The notes under the pieces were generated by a model, which worked only from the letters and a program-made list of their open reading frames with translations, ran no database searches and had not been told where the DNA came from. A stretch of DNA of 64,000 nt, from assembly GCA_963821715.1 (NCBI GenBank), contig CAWGET010000001.1, positions 496,001-560,000 on the forward strand, in the 5' to 3' direction. This document shows, in pieces, positions 45,418 through 54,127 of this stretch; the stretch's first letter is position 1; each line of letters opens with the position of its first letter. The position numbers and the translations under genes are program-made. Origin of the DNA: CAWGET01 sp963821715. Its GTDB lineage: Bacteria; Bacteroidota; Ignavibacteria; Ignavibacteriales; Melioribacteraceae.

Positions 45418-46392
45418 ATGGCAAACTTGATCAGCGAAAAAAAATTCAAGTTTGAAATTTCCGAAAAGAGGAAAAAGGAACGGATTGATACCTTCCTCGC
45501 TAATTCTATCGAGAACGCGACCAGATCTAAAATTCAAAAATTAATTAAAGCTGAATACGTTTATGTTAACGGAAAGCCGGTTAAACCAAATTACATAATC
45601 GGTTCGGGAGATATTATTGACGTCACGATTCCGGTTTCTCCGCGGCCGGAAAAAGCGGAAGCGGAAGACATTCCTTTAGAGATCATTTACGAAGACGAAT
45701 ATTTAATAGTTGTTAATAAGCCTGCAGGGCTTGTAGTTCATCCGGCGCTTGGCAATTTTACCGGAACGCTGGTAAACGCCCTTCTTCATCATACAAAAAA
45801 ATTAAGCGAAGTAAACGAAAATTTCCGACCCGGAATAGTTCATCGTCTAGATAAAGAAACAAGCGGTTTGATGCTTGTAGCTAAAGACGATTGGACGCAC
45901 GCGCAGCTTGCGAAACAATTTTCTACCCGGACAATTTCTCGTAAATATTGGGCAGTCTGCTGGGGTATTTTTGATGAGCGGGAAGGCGAGATCATTTCGA
46001 ATATTACCAGAAGCAAAAAGGATAGAAAAATATTTACGGTAAGCGATACGGAAGGTAAACACGCGCATACAAATTACAAAGTGATAGAAGAATTTGAATT
46101 CGCGAGTATGGTCGAACTAAAACTTCAAACCGGGAGAACTCACCAGATTCGCGTTCATCTAAACTCAATCAATCATCCGGTATTCGGCGACGCCGTTTAT
46201 GGCGGAAGAAGAATAGTTTACGGTTCTTCTTTGCCTAAGATGAAAAACAGGATCGACAATTTATTGGAAATTATGCAACGGCAGGCGCTTCACGCAAAAA
46301 AGATTTCATTTTATCATCCGCATAAAAAAGAAACACTTACATTCGATTCCGAACTTCCTGAGGATATGAAAACTCTCATCTCAAAACTTTAG
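45418..46392 (+). CDS. rluD: RluA/RluD-family 23S rRNA pseudouridine synthase
   Basis: 324 residues: an N-terminal S4 RNA-binding domain (~10-75; RIDTFLANSIENATRSKIQK) and a pseudouridine synthase core with the catalytic Asp in IVHRLDKETSGLMLVAK, then LQTGRTHQIRVHL. The neighbourhood (lspA just upstream) and length fit RluD/YlyB, which modify 23S rRNA helix 69. Target specificity is by analogy only. It is the last gene of the operon; no strong terminator is visible in the 80 bases to the convergent gene. Confidence 0.93.
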   Translation: MANLISEKKFKFEISEKRKKERIDTFLANSIENATRSKIQKLIKAEYVYVNGKPVKPNYIIGSGDIIDVTIPVSPRPEKAEAEDIPLEIIYEDEYLIVVNKPAGLVVHPALGNFTGTLVNALLHHTKKLSEVNENFRPGIVHRLDKETSGLMLVAKDDWTHAQLAKQFSTRTISRKYWAVCWGIFDEREGEIISNITRSKKDRKIFTVSDTEGKHAHTNYKVIEEFEFASMVELKLQTGRTHQIRVHLNSINHPVFGDAVYGGRRIVYGSSLPKMKNRIDNLLEIMQRQALHAKKISFYHPHKKETLTFDSELPEDMKTLISKL

Positions 46393-46472
46393 CTCAATTG
46401 AGAAAAACCCAATTATTACCTTCTTATCGTCTCGCTTGTCTCGGCGTAGTTGTTTTTACGAAGCCGGACGTC

Positions 46473-47447
46473 TCACGGTTTATAATACGATTCCTTAATA
46501 AGTTTTATTGTTCCCGGTTCGGGAAGTTTGATCGAATATGTTTTCTTTCGATCGTTCTCTAAATAATTATAACGCAGCCAGGGATTAAGCAGCTTCAAAG
46601 TTTTATAATCAATTCCGTTTTCTGCTGAAAAATCCGCCAGATGTGTAATGCTTGAATCTACTTTTATTTCATACGTTTCAAAAGGTTTGTAATAATCTTT
46701 TTCATCAAGATCAAATCCATATTTTTCAGGATTGGTGCTCAATTGTTTCCATGCGAGAATCCTAAAAATATAACGTGCCGCCTCATCACCCAAAACCAAT
46801 TTGTAATAGTTATCCGCCTTTTGCAATTCTAGTTGAGTCGCAATTCCGGAAATTCCGACATTATAAGATGACGCAGCAAGTGTCCAACTGCTAAACTTTG
46901 CATAAGATTTTAATAAATATTTTGCTGCCGCTTCTGTCGCTTTTTCCACGTGGTACCGTTCATCCACTTCGCGGTTCACTTCCAGGCCGTATTCTTCGGC
47001 GGCGGCTTCACGGAATTGCCAAAATCCTCTTGCATTTGCGGGGGAAACTACATTATCCAGATTACTTTCTATAACAGCAACATATTTAAAATCCTCGGGT
47101 ATTCCGTATTTTTCAAGTATCGGTTCAATTACGGGAAACCAGCGTGTTGTTCGTTTAAGATTTGTAAGAGTTGAAGAATGAAAATAAGTGTTCACTATCA
47201 TTTCCCGTTCCAGCATTTCATGTACTTCTATATTTTCTAACGGCACGCGTTCGCCTGCAAATTCCATTTCCAACGGAACAGGCGGCTGAACGATCCGGTA
47301 ATCCTGCGGAAAATCGGCAAGATATCTATCGTCGGTTTTAAATTCAATTTTCTCCTGATCTTTCGAATAGAGAATTGCTGCGATAAATATTAAGGAAACT
47401 AAAATTAGAAGAAGAATAATATTGCTGAATTTAGTGAATCTTTTCAA
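46473..47447 (-). CDS. Membrane-anchored lytic transglycosylase (SLT, MltD-like)
   Basis: 324 residues with one N-terminal membrane anchor or signal (NIILLLILVSLIFIAAILY). The SLT domain at ~105-260 has catalytic Glu in VAVIESNLDN, then ANARGFWQFREAAAEEYGL and LAASSYNVGISGI. A C-terminal segment (SITHLADFSAENGIDYKTLK) resembles a degenerate LysM/FlgJ-like binding unit. It would cleave peptidoglycan to 1,6-anhydro-muropeptides in the periplasm. Monocistronic, convergent with rluD. Confidence 0.9.
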   Translation of the reverse strand: MKRFTKFSNIILLLILVSLIFIAAILYSKDQEKIEFKTDDRYLADFPQDYRIVQPPVPLEMEFAGERVPLENIEVHEMLEREMIVNTYFHSSTLTNLKRTTRWFPVIEPILEKYGIPEDFKYVAVIESNLDNVVSPANARGFWQFREAAAEEYGLEVNREVDERYHVEKATEAAAKYLLKSYAKFSSWTLAASSYNVGISGIATQLELQKADNYYKLVLGDEAARYIFRILAWKQLSTNPEKYGFDLDEKDYYKPFETYEIKVDSSITHLADFSAENGIDYKTLKLLNPWLRYNYLENDRKKTYSIKLPEPGTIKLIKESYYKP

Positions 47448-47657
47448 TCTGCTAACTCCTAAAAAATTTTTTTTGATGAGAAAATTAGAATAGAATTTAC
47501 AAATCTACAAAAAGAATTATTATTTCTCACGATAAATAGATTGGTATATTTAATTGTTTAATGTCACTATTTAAAAATTGAAATCGGCGATGAGTAATTT
47601 AACTAATTAAGGAATTAATTTTTTTTCCGCAAAATCATTTTTATTGAAATTTAATTC

Positions 47658-48503
47658 TCACTTTAACGAACCATACTGCTGGGCGAAAAGCTTTGTGAAA
47701 ACCGCTCCGAATAAAAATACAATAGCCGAATAAAAAAACCAGACAACAAAAATAGAAAAATTTCCCATCGCTCCATAAGCATTGCCCAAATCGGTTGTGG
47801 TAATGTATAACCCGACAAGATATTGAACGATTAGAAAAAGAAAGGAAGAAAAAAATCCGCCGATTAAAACATCTCCCCATTTTAATTTCTGTTCGGGAAG
47901 AATTTTATAGATCATCGCAAAAAGAATTGCGAGCAAAACGTAGGAAAGAAAAATATCAATTATTGTGATGATGAACGAAGGCAGATTGATAGGCGAAAAA
48001 ATAAGTCGGCTTAAATCTCCCATAAAAAAATTTTTAATCACCAAAAGAAAAAAGAGTGATCCCAAAACAATTATCATTATCAGAGCGTAAAGATAAGAGC
48101 GCGCTATTCCTTTCAAACCGCTTGGACTTTTATACTCGACTCCCCAAATTTTGTTAAGCAATCTTCGCGATTGAATAAATAAAACCGTTCCGCCTGAAAT
48201 CAAAATCGGACCACTAATTATCAGTGTTATTAATTTTGGAGGAGAATCTGTAACTGTGCTAATTATCCATCTAACTGTTTCTGCCATTTGCGAGCCGACT
48301 ATATTGCTCAAATCAGAAATCAGATTGCTTTCCGCGGTCTTACTTCCGAATATCAATCCCAAAATAAAAGTTGTAATTACGAGCAATGGACCAACGGAAA
48401 AAATTATGTAAAAAGCCAGAGCCGCGCCGTTTATAAAAGGCTGGAATTTTTTCCATTCACTAAAAGTTTCTTTTATCAGTTTGAAAAAATTTTTGACATT
48501 CAT
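47658..48503 (-). CDS. YihY/BrkB-family inner-membrane protein
   Basis: A 281-residue polytopic protein with about six hydrophobic segments and the family signatures NGAALAFYIIFSVGPLLVI, LNKIWGVEYKSPSGLKGIAR and AYGAMGNFSIFVVWFFYSA. YihY proteins were once called ribonuclease BN, but that activity belongs to another protein, so the function is unknown. It starts 9 bases after the NAD-binding gene and ends the minus-strand run that includes the type III polyketide synthase. Confidence 0.9.
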   Translation of the reverse strand: MNVKNFFKLIKETFSEWKKFQPFINGAALAFYIIFSVGPLLVITTFILGLIFGSKTAESNLISDLSNIVGSQMAETVRWIISTVTDSPPKLITLIISGPILISGGTVLFIQSRRLLNKIWGVEYKSPSGLKGIARSYLYALIMIIVLGSLFFLLVIKNFFMGDLSRLIFSPINLPSFIITIIDIFLSYVLLAILFAMIYKILPEQKLKWGDVLIGGFFSSFLFLIVQYLVGLYITTTDLGNAYGAMGNFSIFVVWFFYSAIVFLFGAVFTKLFAQQYGSLK

Positions 48504-48512
48504 AATTATTTT

Positions 48513-49187
48513 TTAGGACAAATATTTTTTGCCTGCATCCCGGATTTTGTCCGATTCATAAATGTGAAGTCCGGGTTTATTTTGCTCTGCTGAATAAAGC
48601 ATAGCAGCCGCAACTGTTTTTGCTTCAATAGCTTTATATTTTTTCGGAATTAAGAAGTCGAAAGTAGTCATCAAAGTTTTAGAAATATTTTCGCCCACTC
48701 TTTTTTCCTTCCTATCGCCAAGCAGAAGTGAAGGCTGGAAGACGGAAATCGCCCTGTAATTTAACTGTGATATCTCGGATTCGGTTTCTCCCTTTACTTT
48801 ATTGTAGAAGAAAGATGAATCCGGATTTGCGCCCATCGATGAAATAAAAAGAAAATGTTCTGCTCCCGATTCAAGTCCAAGTTCGGCTAATTTTACAATA
48901 TAATCGTGATCTACTTTTCTAAACTTCTCTTTCGATCCTGCTTTTTTTATCGTGGTGCCAAGCGCGCAAAAAATATGATCGACAGAATCAAATCCGTTAA
49001 GACTTTCTAAATTATCAAAGTCTGTTTTTTTAAAAACTATTTTTGAATGATCTTCTTTCCCGCCGATGGAAGACCTTGAGGCAACGATAATTTTTTCATA
49101 AGCGTCGGAATCAGCCAATAAATCTAGGCACTCCGAACCAACAAGTCCGGTTGCTCCCGCAATTAAAGCCGTTTTCTTTTCTATCAT
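48513..49187 (-). CDS. NAD(P)-binding oxidoreductase (HTATIP2/YbbJ-like atypical SDR)
   Basis: A 224-residue Rossmann protein: ALIAGATGLVGSECLDLLAD at the N-terminus (GxTGxxG), DHIFCALGTTIKKAGSKE, and the YNKVKGETES region with the family Tyr-x3-Lys. These short atypical SDRs resemble HTATIP2-type reductases; the substrate is unknown. One base separates it from the SDR upstream and 9 bases from yihY downstream, so it is part of the operon. Confidence 0.85.
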   Translation of the reverse strand: MIEKKTALIAGATGLVGSECLDLLADSDAYEKIIVASRSSIGGKEDHSKIVFKKTDFDNLESLNGFDSVDHIFCALGTTIKKAGSKEKFRKVDHDYIVKLAELGLESGAEHFLFISSMGANPDSSFFYNKVKGETESEISQLNYRAISVFQPSLLLGDRKEKRVGENISKTLMTTFDFLIPKKYKAIEAKTVAAAMLYSAEQNKPGLHIYESDKIRDAGKKYLS

Positions 49188-49188
49188 T

Positions 49189-50059
49189 TTATAAACTTTT
49201 TATTTTTTTGTTATCCATTCCGCTATAAGTATTATCGAGATCGAGCGAAACTTTTGGCGGCTGTTTAAATTCATCGGGTACATCATTTCCAATCGGTCCG
49301 CGCCCGATAGAAATTCCTCCGTCAACATAATAAATTGCACCAGTTACAAAACTCGCTTCGTCCGATGCAATAAACGCGAAAATGTTAGCCGCTTCTTCAA
49401 CCGTTCCGCGTCTTCCCATCGGCGTTCCGGCTAAAATATCTTTCTCCATTTTTTCGGTCATCGAGCTTACTTCTGTATCGTGCCATTCCGTGTCTATTGG
49501 TCCGGGCGCTACAACATTAACTCGCACACCATACTGCGCCTGCTCTAGCGCAAGTCCGCGCATAAACCCGTGAATCCATCCCTTAGAAGCGCCGTAGGGC
49601 GTGCATTTAGGCTGACCGAGCATTCCGGCTTCGGAACCGGTTGCCAATACAACTCCGCGCGATTTCTGCAAAAACGGCAGCGCGTTTTTTGTCATAAAGA
49701 AAACCGAATGAGTATTCATTTTCGTCATATAAAGAAAATCTTCATCGGGGAATTTATCAGTTTCGGCAACCGTTTGATACGTTCCGGCGTTGTTTACAAG
49801 AATATCTATTCCGCCCAATTTTTCGTTTGCTTCATTAACGCATTTCGCGGCGTTTTCAGGTATCGGAAATATCGCCTTTATAAAATTCCGCTAACCCATA
49901 TTTGGTTTTTATTTTTTCCACAACAGTTTCAACCGGATCGTCCGGGAGCGCAGCTAAAAAAACTTTTGCTCCTTCGCTCGCAAATTTATGGGCGATCGCT
50001 TCTCCTATTCCCGTTGCCGCACCGGTTATCAGCGCCCGTTTTCCCTCAAGTCTTTTCAT
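49189..50059 (-). CDS. Short-chain dehydrogenase/reductase, interrupted by a frameshift
   Basis: Classical SDR of ~289 residues. The first frame (50059 to ~49862) has ALITGAATGIGEAIAHKF and ends after KGDISD. One base more or less near 49858-49862 moves to the frame PENAAKCVNEANEKLGG, then IDILVNNAGTYQT, ATGSEAGML, PYGASKGWIHGF (catalytic Tyr/Lys) and YYVDGGISIGRGPIG to the stop at 49189. Apart from the shift the protein is complete. The start overlaps the FAD oxidoreductase stop by 4 bases. Substrate unknown; a sequencing indel is the simplest cause of the break. Confidence 0.87.
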
Positions 50060-51204
50060 TTTTGCCCTCGCGTATATTTTATTAAGTTTTTTATCCCGTT
50101 CGGATAATATTTAATAATCTTAAAAATTGCTTTACTATATAAAGAATTCAATAAAACACTTTGAATAATTTTTGCAAATCTTACTCGTTTAAGAAAAAGT
50201 TTCTCCCATCCTTCAATGTACATCTTTTCTATCAATTTGGATGAAAGATTTTTTTCTTTTTGGACGACCAATATTTTCGCAAGCAATTTGCCGCTCTCCA
50301 TCGCCATCCCGATTCCGTCTCCGGCAAGCGGTGCGATGACTCTCGCGGAATCGCCGATCATAAAAATACCATCTTCAACCAAATATTTTTTGCCGAAGTA
50401 AATATTGGCTTTACCGTAAAATGTTTTTTCTTCGGCGCCTCTCCAAAAATCTGCGCCAATTATATTATTAAAAAAAATATTTTCATTTGAAAGTTTTTTT
50501 AAGAATTCAAGCGCGGAATATTTTTTCTCATTCCAATCTGCTAAAAAACAAACCGCGGCTTCGCTTTCTGATACTTTATTAACGCCGCAATAAATTCCGT
50601 CTGTTAGATAAATTTGAATTTCGTCTTTTTCAAAATTAGGAAGATGATTTAGATTTGCGTGAAACTTAATTCCGTTCAATTTAGTTTTTATTCCGGCAAA
50701 ATCTCTAAATAAAAATTTGTCTAATGAGTTTCTTTTTCCATAAGCCGCTATTACTTTTTTAGATGATATTAATTTCTCGTCGCCATCGGAAAAAATAATT
50801 TCAAAATGGTTTTCACTCCGAATAATCTTCTTAACATCCGCCGGTTGTAAAATCTTCGCACCTAGTTCGGATGCTCGGTCTAACAGCATTTTATCTAATA
50901 TGCTTCTTTTCAAACCGAAACCGCTAAAGCCAAGCGGTGATTGAATATAATCTTTCGAGTTGTTAAAAATCCTTAATTTATTGATCGGGTTAGGGGAAAG
51001 AGAGTTGAATTTTTCATCCAATCCTAATTCGGAAATAATTTTTATTACTTCATGTGAAAGAAATTCTCCGCATAATGTTTCGCGCGGAAAAATTTGTTTC
51101 TCAAAAAGGCAGACGGAAAATCCGGCTTCTGCGAGAAAAGACGCCGCAGTCGAACCCGCAGGTCCACCGCCAATGATTGCGATATCATAATCAAAATTGT
51201 TCAT
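50056..51204 (-). CDS. FAD-dependent oxidoreductase, geranylgeranyl-reductase-like
   Basis: A 382-residue flavoprotein of the p-hydroxybenzoate-hydroxylase fold: N-terminal FAD motif IIGGGPAGSTAASFLAEAG, the cysteine-containing FPRETLCGEFLS typical of the geranylgeranyl reductase group, a mid-protein VIAAYGKRNSLD, and the FAD GD motif MIGDSARVIAPLAGDGIGMA. In Bacteroidota such genes often sit beside type III polyketide synthase and methyltransferase genes, as here. It would oxidise or reduce the polyketide product (inference). Confidence 0.85.
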   Translation of the reverse strand: MNNFDYDIAIIGGGPAGSTAASFLAEAGFSVCLFEKQIFPRETLCGEFLSHEVIKIISELGLDEKFNSLSPNPINKLRIFNNSKDYIQSPLGFSGFGLKRSILDKMLLDRASELGAKILQPADVKKIIRSENHFEIIFSDGDEKLISSKKVIAAYGKRNSLDKFLFRDFAGIKTKLNGIKFHANLNHLPNFEKDEIQIYLTDGIYCGVNKVSESEAAVCFLADWNEKKYSALEFLKKLSNENIFFNNIIGADFWRGAEEKTFYGKANIYFGKKYLVEDGIFMIGDSARVIAPLAGDGIGMAMESGKLLAKILVVQKEKNLSSKLIEKMYIEGWEKLFLKRVRFAKIIQSVLLNSLYSKAIFKIIKYYPNGIKNLIKYTRGQK

Positions 51205-51306
51205 CTATTATGTTAATTATTTTATTTCTATTGAAATCAGTTTTAACTGACGGGTTTAGGTAGAGAAAAGGCTATTCGGCTAAAGTCTTTTTCATTTTCT
51301 AATGTT

Positions 51307-52008
51307 TCATTTGACAGTAGATTTTTCCCTTGCTCTTCTGCGCTTTAATTTCAAAATCAGCATCCACCTAAATGCCCACTTTCTTCTTAGAATTACCTGT
51401 GCAAAATCTAATTCTCTTAAAATATTTTTCAACTCTTTCTTCTTAAATCCACGTTTAACAGAAAGGGGAGCGTCATACTTTACAAATTCGCTTTTGGAAA
51501 AAAATAACGTTAAAATCTTTATTCCTATTAATGCCAAAATTGATCTTCGCAAATCGTTTATTACAATTCCACTTTCGGCAATTGAAGAAAAATATTTCAG
51601 CAATTTTATTATTCCTTCTTCTTCAAAATGATGAAAGAAAAGTGATGCGTGTATAACATCAAAAGATTTTTTTTTGAACGGAGGATTAAACGCATCTGCG
51701 CAGACAATATATTTGCTCATGTTTTTCTCTTTCAAAAATTTGCATGTCCGAATATTTTTGTCTGCATTGACAACAAAATCATCCGAAAAAATATTTTGAA
51801 GAAATAAATTGGTTCCGCCCGATCCGAAATCTAAAATTTTTAATGCTTCGAATTTTTTTCTTTTTCTGAAATAAGAAATACCATTAACGGATACATTAGA
51901 GCCGCCAAGAAATTTGTTAATAACATTTAATTCTTTAAGCGCGTCGTCAATCCGGTTATCGGTAAATGAAAAATCATCCATTAATTCAGGTGCGTAACTC
52001 CTCTTCAT
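51307..52008 (-). CDS. Class I SAM-dependent methyltransferase
   Basis: 233 residues. Motif I is ALKILDFGSGGTNLFLQ, the acidic motif II lies in FVVNADKN, motif post-I near YIVCADAFNPPF, then SFDVIHASLFFHHFEEEGII. It begins one base after the polyketide synthase stop, so the methyl acceptor is probably a polyketide product (inference). A basic C-terminus (LKRRRAREK) is present. Confidence 0.86.
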   Translation of the reverse strand: MKRSYAPELMDDFSFTDNRIDDALKELNVINKFLGGSNVSVNGISYFRKRKKFEALKILDFGSGGTNLFLQNIFSDDFVVNADKNIRTCKFLKEKNMSKYIVCADAFNPPFKKKSFDVIHASLFFHHFEEEGIIKLLKYFSSIAESGIVINDLRRSILALIGIKILTLFFSKSEFVKYDAPLSVKRGFKKKELKNILRELDFAQVILRRKWAFRWMLILKLKRRRAREKSTVK

Positions 52009-52009
52009 A

Positions 52010-53083
52010 TTACTCCGCCGTAAAGAGTGCTACTTCCATTGTCAATCCGGGACCGAAAGCAACGGCGCAAAGTTTATCGCCTTTGTTTATCTTTTCTGAA
52101 TTTAAGATTTCTTCAATCACAAAAAGAATTGAGGCGGAAGACATATTCCCATTTTTTCTAAGAACATTACGTGAGGCAGTCATCTGCTCTTCAGTAAAAT
52201 TCATTCCGTTTTTAAGCGCGTCGAGAATTGCGCGTCCACCGGGATGAAGCGCCCAGAATTTTATCTCCTCTTTTTCAACGCCGAATTCTTTTAAAATATT
52301 TTTTAGCTCGGGCGAAGCAGTTTCCAAAATAATTTTCGGAAGTTCGGATGATAGAATCATCTGGAAACCCGTATCGGCAATTTTCCAGCCCATAAATTTT
52401 GAGGAATCATCAAAAAGAATTGATCTGGTTTTTTGAAGTTTAAGTTTCGCCTTATCTGCCGATTTTATTTTGTTAGAAAAAATAACGGCGGCGCTTCCGT
52501 CGGCAAAAACAGTATTTGCTAAAATATTATCGCGTGTCGGTTCAAACTGAAGATGGATGCTGCAAAGTTCCGTTGACACCATCAAAATATTTTCCTCCCG
52601 TCCCGAAGAGAGAGCGTCAAGAGCAGCGCTGAACCCGATTATGGAAGCAGCACAACCCATGAAACCGATGTTTGACCTTTTAACATTTTTTGGGATATTG
52701 AATTTGTTAATTATTTCATAATCGAGACCTGGGGCGAAAAAGCCCGTGCAGGAAATTGTTATGACGCGCGTTATATCTTTCGCATTTATTTCCGGATTTG
52801 AAAAAGCTTTTTCCACCGCTTCGAAGACTAGTTTTTTAGACCATTTTTCATAGTGAACCATTCTCTGTTCAGTTGTCGGAGTTCCATTCGTGTAAAAATT
52901 ATCTTCGCCGGATGAATTTCCGTCCGACACGACAAAGTTTCTGGTCTCAATTCCGGAGTTATTCATTGCTGCGTCTATAAATCTTCCGGCAGCTGTGGAG
53001 TTAATTCTTTTCTTAATTTCAACGGCTACTTCTTTTTGATTGAGCTTGTACGGAGGAACTGCAGTGGCAATATTTATCAGCAT
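52010..53083 (-). CDS. Type III polyketide synthase (chalcone/stilbene-synthase family)
   Basis: A 357-residue homodimeric ketosynthase that extends an acyl-CoA starter with malonyl-CoA. The catalytic triad is complete: C144 in GFMGCAASIIGF, H280 in WALHPGGRAIL and N313 in KNGNMSSASIL. TRVITISCTGFFAPGLDYEI is the family thiolase-fold core. Starter length and product (alkylpyrone, alkylresorcinol or other) cannot be read from sequence. Gene order with methyltransferase, FAD oxidoreductase and SDR implies a small biosynthetic cluster. 39 bases separate it from topoisomerase IB upstream. Confidence 0.93.
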   Translation of the reverse strand: MLINIATAVPPYKLNQKEVAVEIKKRINSTAAGRFIDAAMNNSGIETRNFVVSDGNSSGEDNFYTNGTPTTEQRMVHYEKWSKKLVFEAVEKAFSNPEINAKDITRVITISCTGFFAPGLDYEIINKFNIPKNVKRSNIGFMGCAASIIGFSAALDALSSGREENILMVSTELCSIHLQFEPTRDNILANTVFADGSAAVIFSNKIKSADKAKLKLQKTRSILFDDSSKFMGWKIADTGFQMILSSELPKIILETASPELKNILKEFGVEKEEIKFWALHPGGRAILDALKNGMNFTEEQMTASRNVLRKNGNMSSASILFVIEEILNSEKINKGDKLCAVAFGPGLTMEVALFTAE

Positions 53084-53122
53084 TTTTTTCTCTTTATTTT
53101 AATAACAATTTTTACAATAATA

Positions 53123-54127
53123 TTAGTTCCTTTGAAGTTTTAAAAACCTAAGAAGTGCGGCTTCTTCTTTGTCAAAATGTTTTCTTGGCCTGAAAGATAA
53201 TTTCTTCCCGAACATAGAGCCGTCTTCGTATGATGAAATGATTTTTGGATGGATGTAATATTTTCTGCAAATAGCCGGAGTGTTTCCGAGTTCTTCGGCG
53301 ACAAATTTTACGGTTTCAACAACTTTTTTCTTTATTGCTGCTTTCGTCTCTTCTTTCCCGGTTTCATAAAAGCTTTTCAGAGCTAAAACACTTCCGCCCC
53401 AGGTTCTAAAATTTTTTGCGGTAAACGCTTTACCTGTAATTTCAAATAAATAATGGTTAATATCTGATGAAGTTAAATTTTTGCGATTCTCTTCTTCATC
53501 AAGATAAACAAATAAATGCTGACCCGGTAATTCTTCCAATCGTTTAATTATTCTGGATAGCCTGTTGTCTTTGATCTCGACTTCACGTTCAACACCTTTC
53601 TTTCCGGTAAATTCGAATTTTATTTTCGAACCATGAATTTCCAGATGTTTTTGGCGCAGAGTTGTTAATCCATAAGAGCCATATAATTTCGTATAAGTAT
53701 TATTCCCGATCCTGATTAGAGATTCATCAAGTAATTTTACTGCGAGGGCTAAAACTTTTTCATGATTGAAAGAATGTCTCCTTAAGTCGGCATCAACTGT
53801 TTTTCTTATTGCAGGTAGCGATTCAGCGAATTCAATCATCTCGTTAAATTTAGTTTCGGATTGTTTCTTTTCCCATTCGGGATGATATATATACTGTTTT
53901 CGTCCCGCATTGTCTCTGCCGGTTGCCTGAATGTGTCCGTTATCGTCGATGCAAATCCACACATGATCCCAGGCAGGAGGAATTACGAGATTTTTAAATC
54001 GAAGAAGAAGGCTTTTTTTCTTAACTTTTTTCCCTTTAGCATCGAGATAAATAAAACCCCGACCCCACCGTTTTCTTGTGTAGCCGGGGCTTTCATCTTC
54101 TACATAAATTATTTTTTGTTTTTTCAT
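53123..54127 (-). CDS. Type IB DNA topoisomerase (poxvirus/eukaryote-like)
   Basis: A 334-residue single-strand-nicking topoisomerase. N-terminal domain with YTRKRWGRGFIYLDAKG and LVIPPAWDHVWIC, then QATGRDNAGRKQYIYHPEW. The catalytic core has ALAVKLLDESLIRIGNN (Arg), TLRQKHLEIHG, KNFRTWGGSVLA (Arg), and the active tyrosine in TPAICRKYYIHP. Bacterial TopIB is an accessory enzyme, often near stress genes. Its ATG directly abuts the SDR stop (TAAATG), a clear sign of coupling. Confidence 0.93.
   Translation of the reverse strand: MKKQKIIYVEDESPGYTRKRWGRGFIYLDAKGKKVKKKSLLLRFKNLVIPPAWDHVWICIDDNGHIQATGRDNAGRKQYIYHPEWEKKQSETKFNEMIEFAESLPAIRKTVDADLRRHSFNHEKVLALAVKLLDESLIRIGNNTYTKLYGSYGLTTLRQKHLEIHGSKIKFEFTGKKGVEREVEIKDNRLSRIIKRLEELPGQHLFVYLDEEENRKNLTSSDINHYLFEITGKAFTAKNFRTWGGSVLALKSFYETGKEETKAAIKKKVVETVKFVAEELGNTPAICRKYYIHPKIISSYEDGSMFGKKLSFRPRKHFDKEEAALLRFLKLQRN

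Noticed and set aside
46393..46472. CTCAATTGAG palindrome as terminator after rluD
   Set aside because: The stem is short and AT-rich and the following A-run does not make a U-tract on the plus strand.
49570..50085. 171-codon plus-strand open frame
   Set aside because: It is antisense to the frameshifted SDR and contains no known motif, while the minus-strand SDR motifs are clear on both sides of the break.
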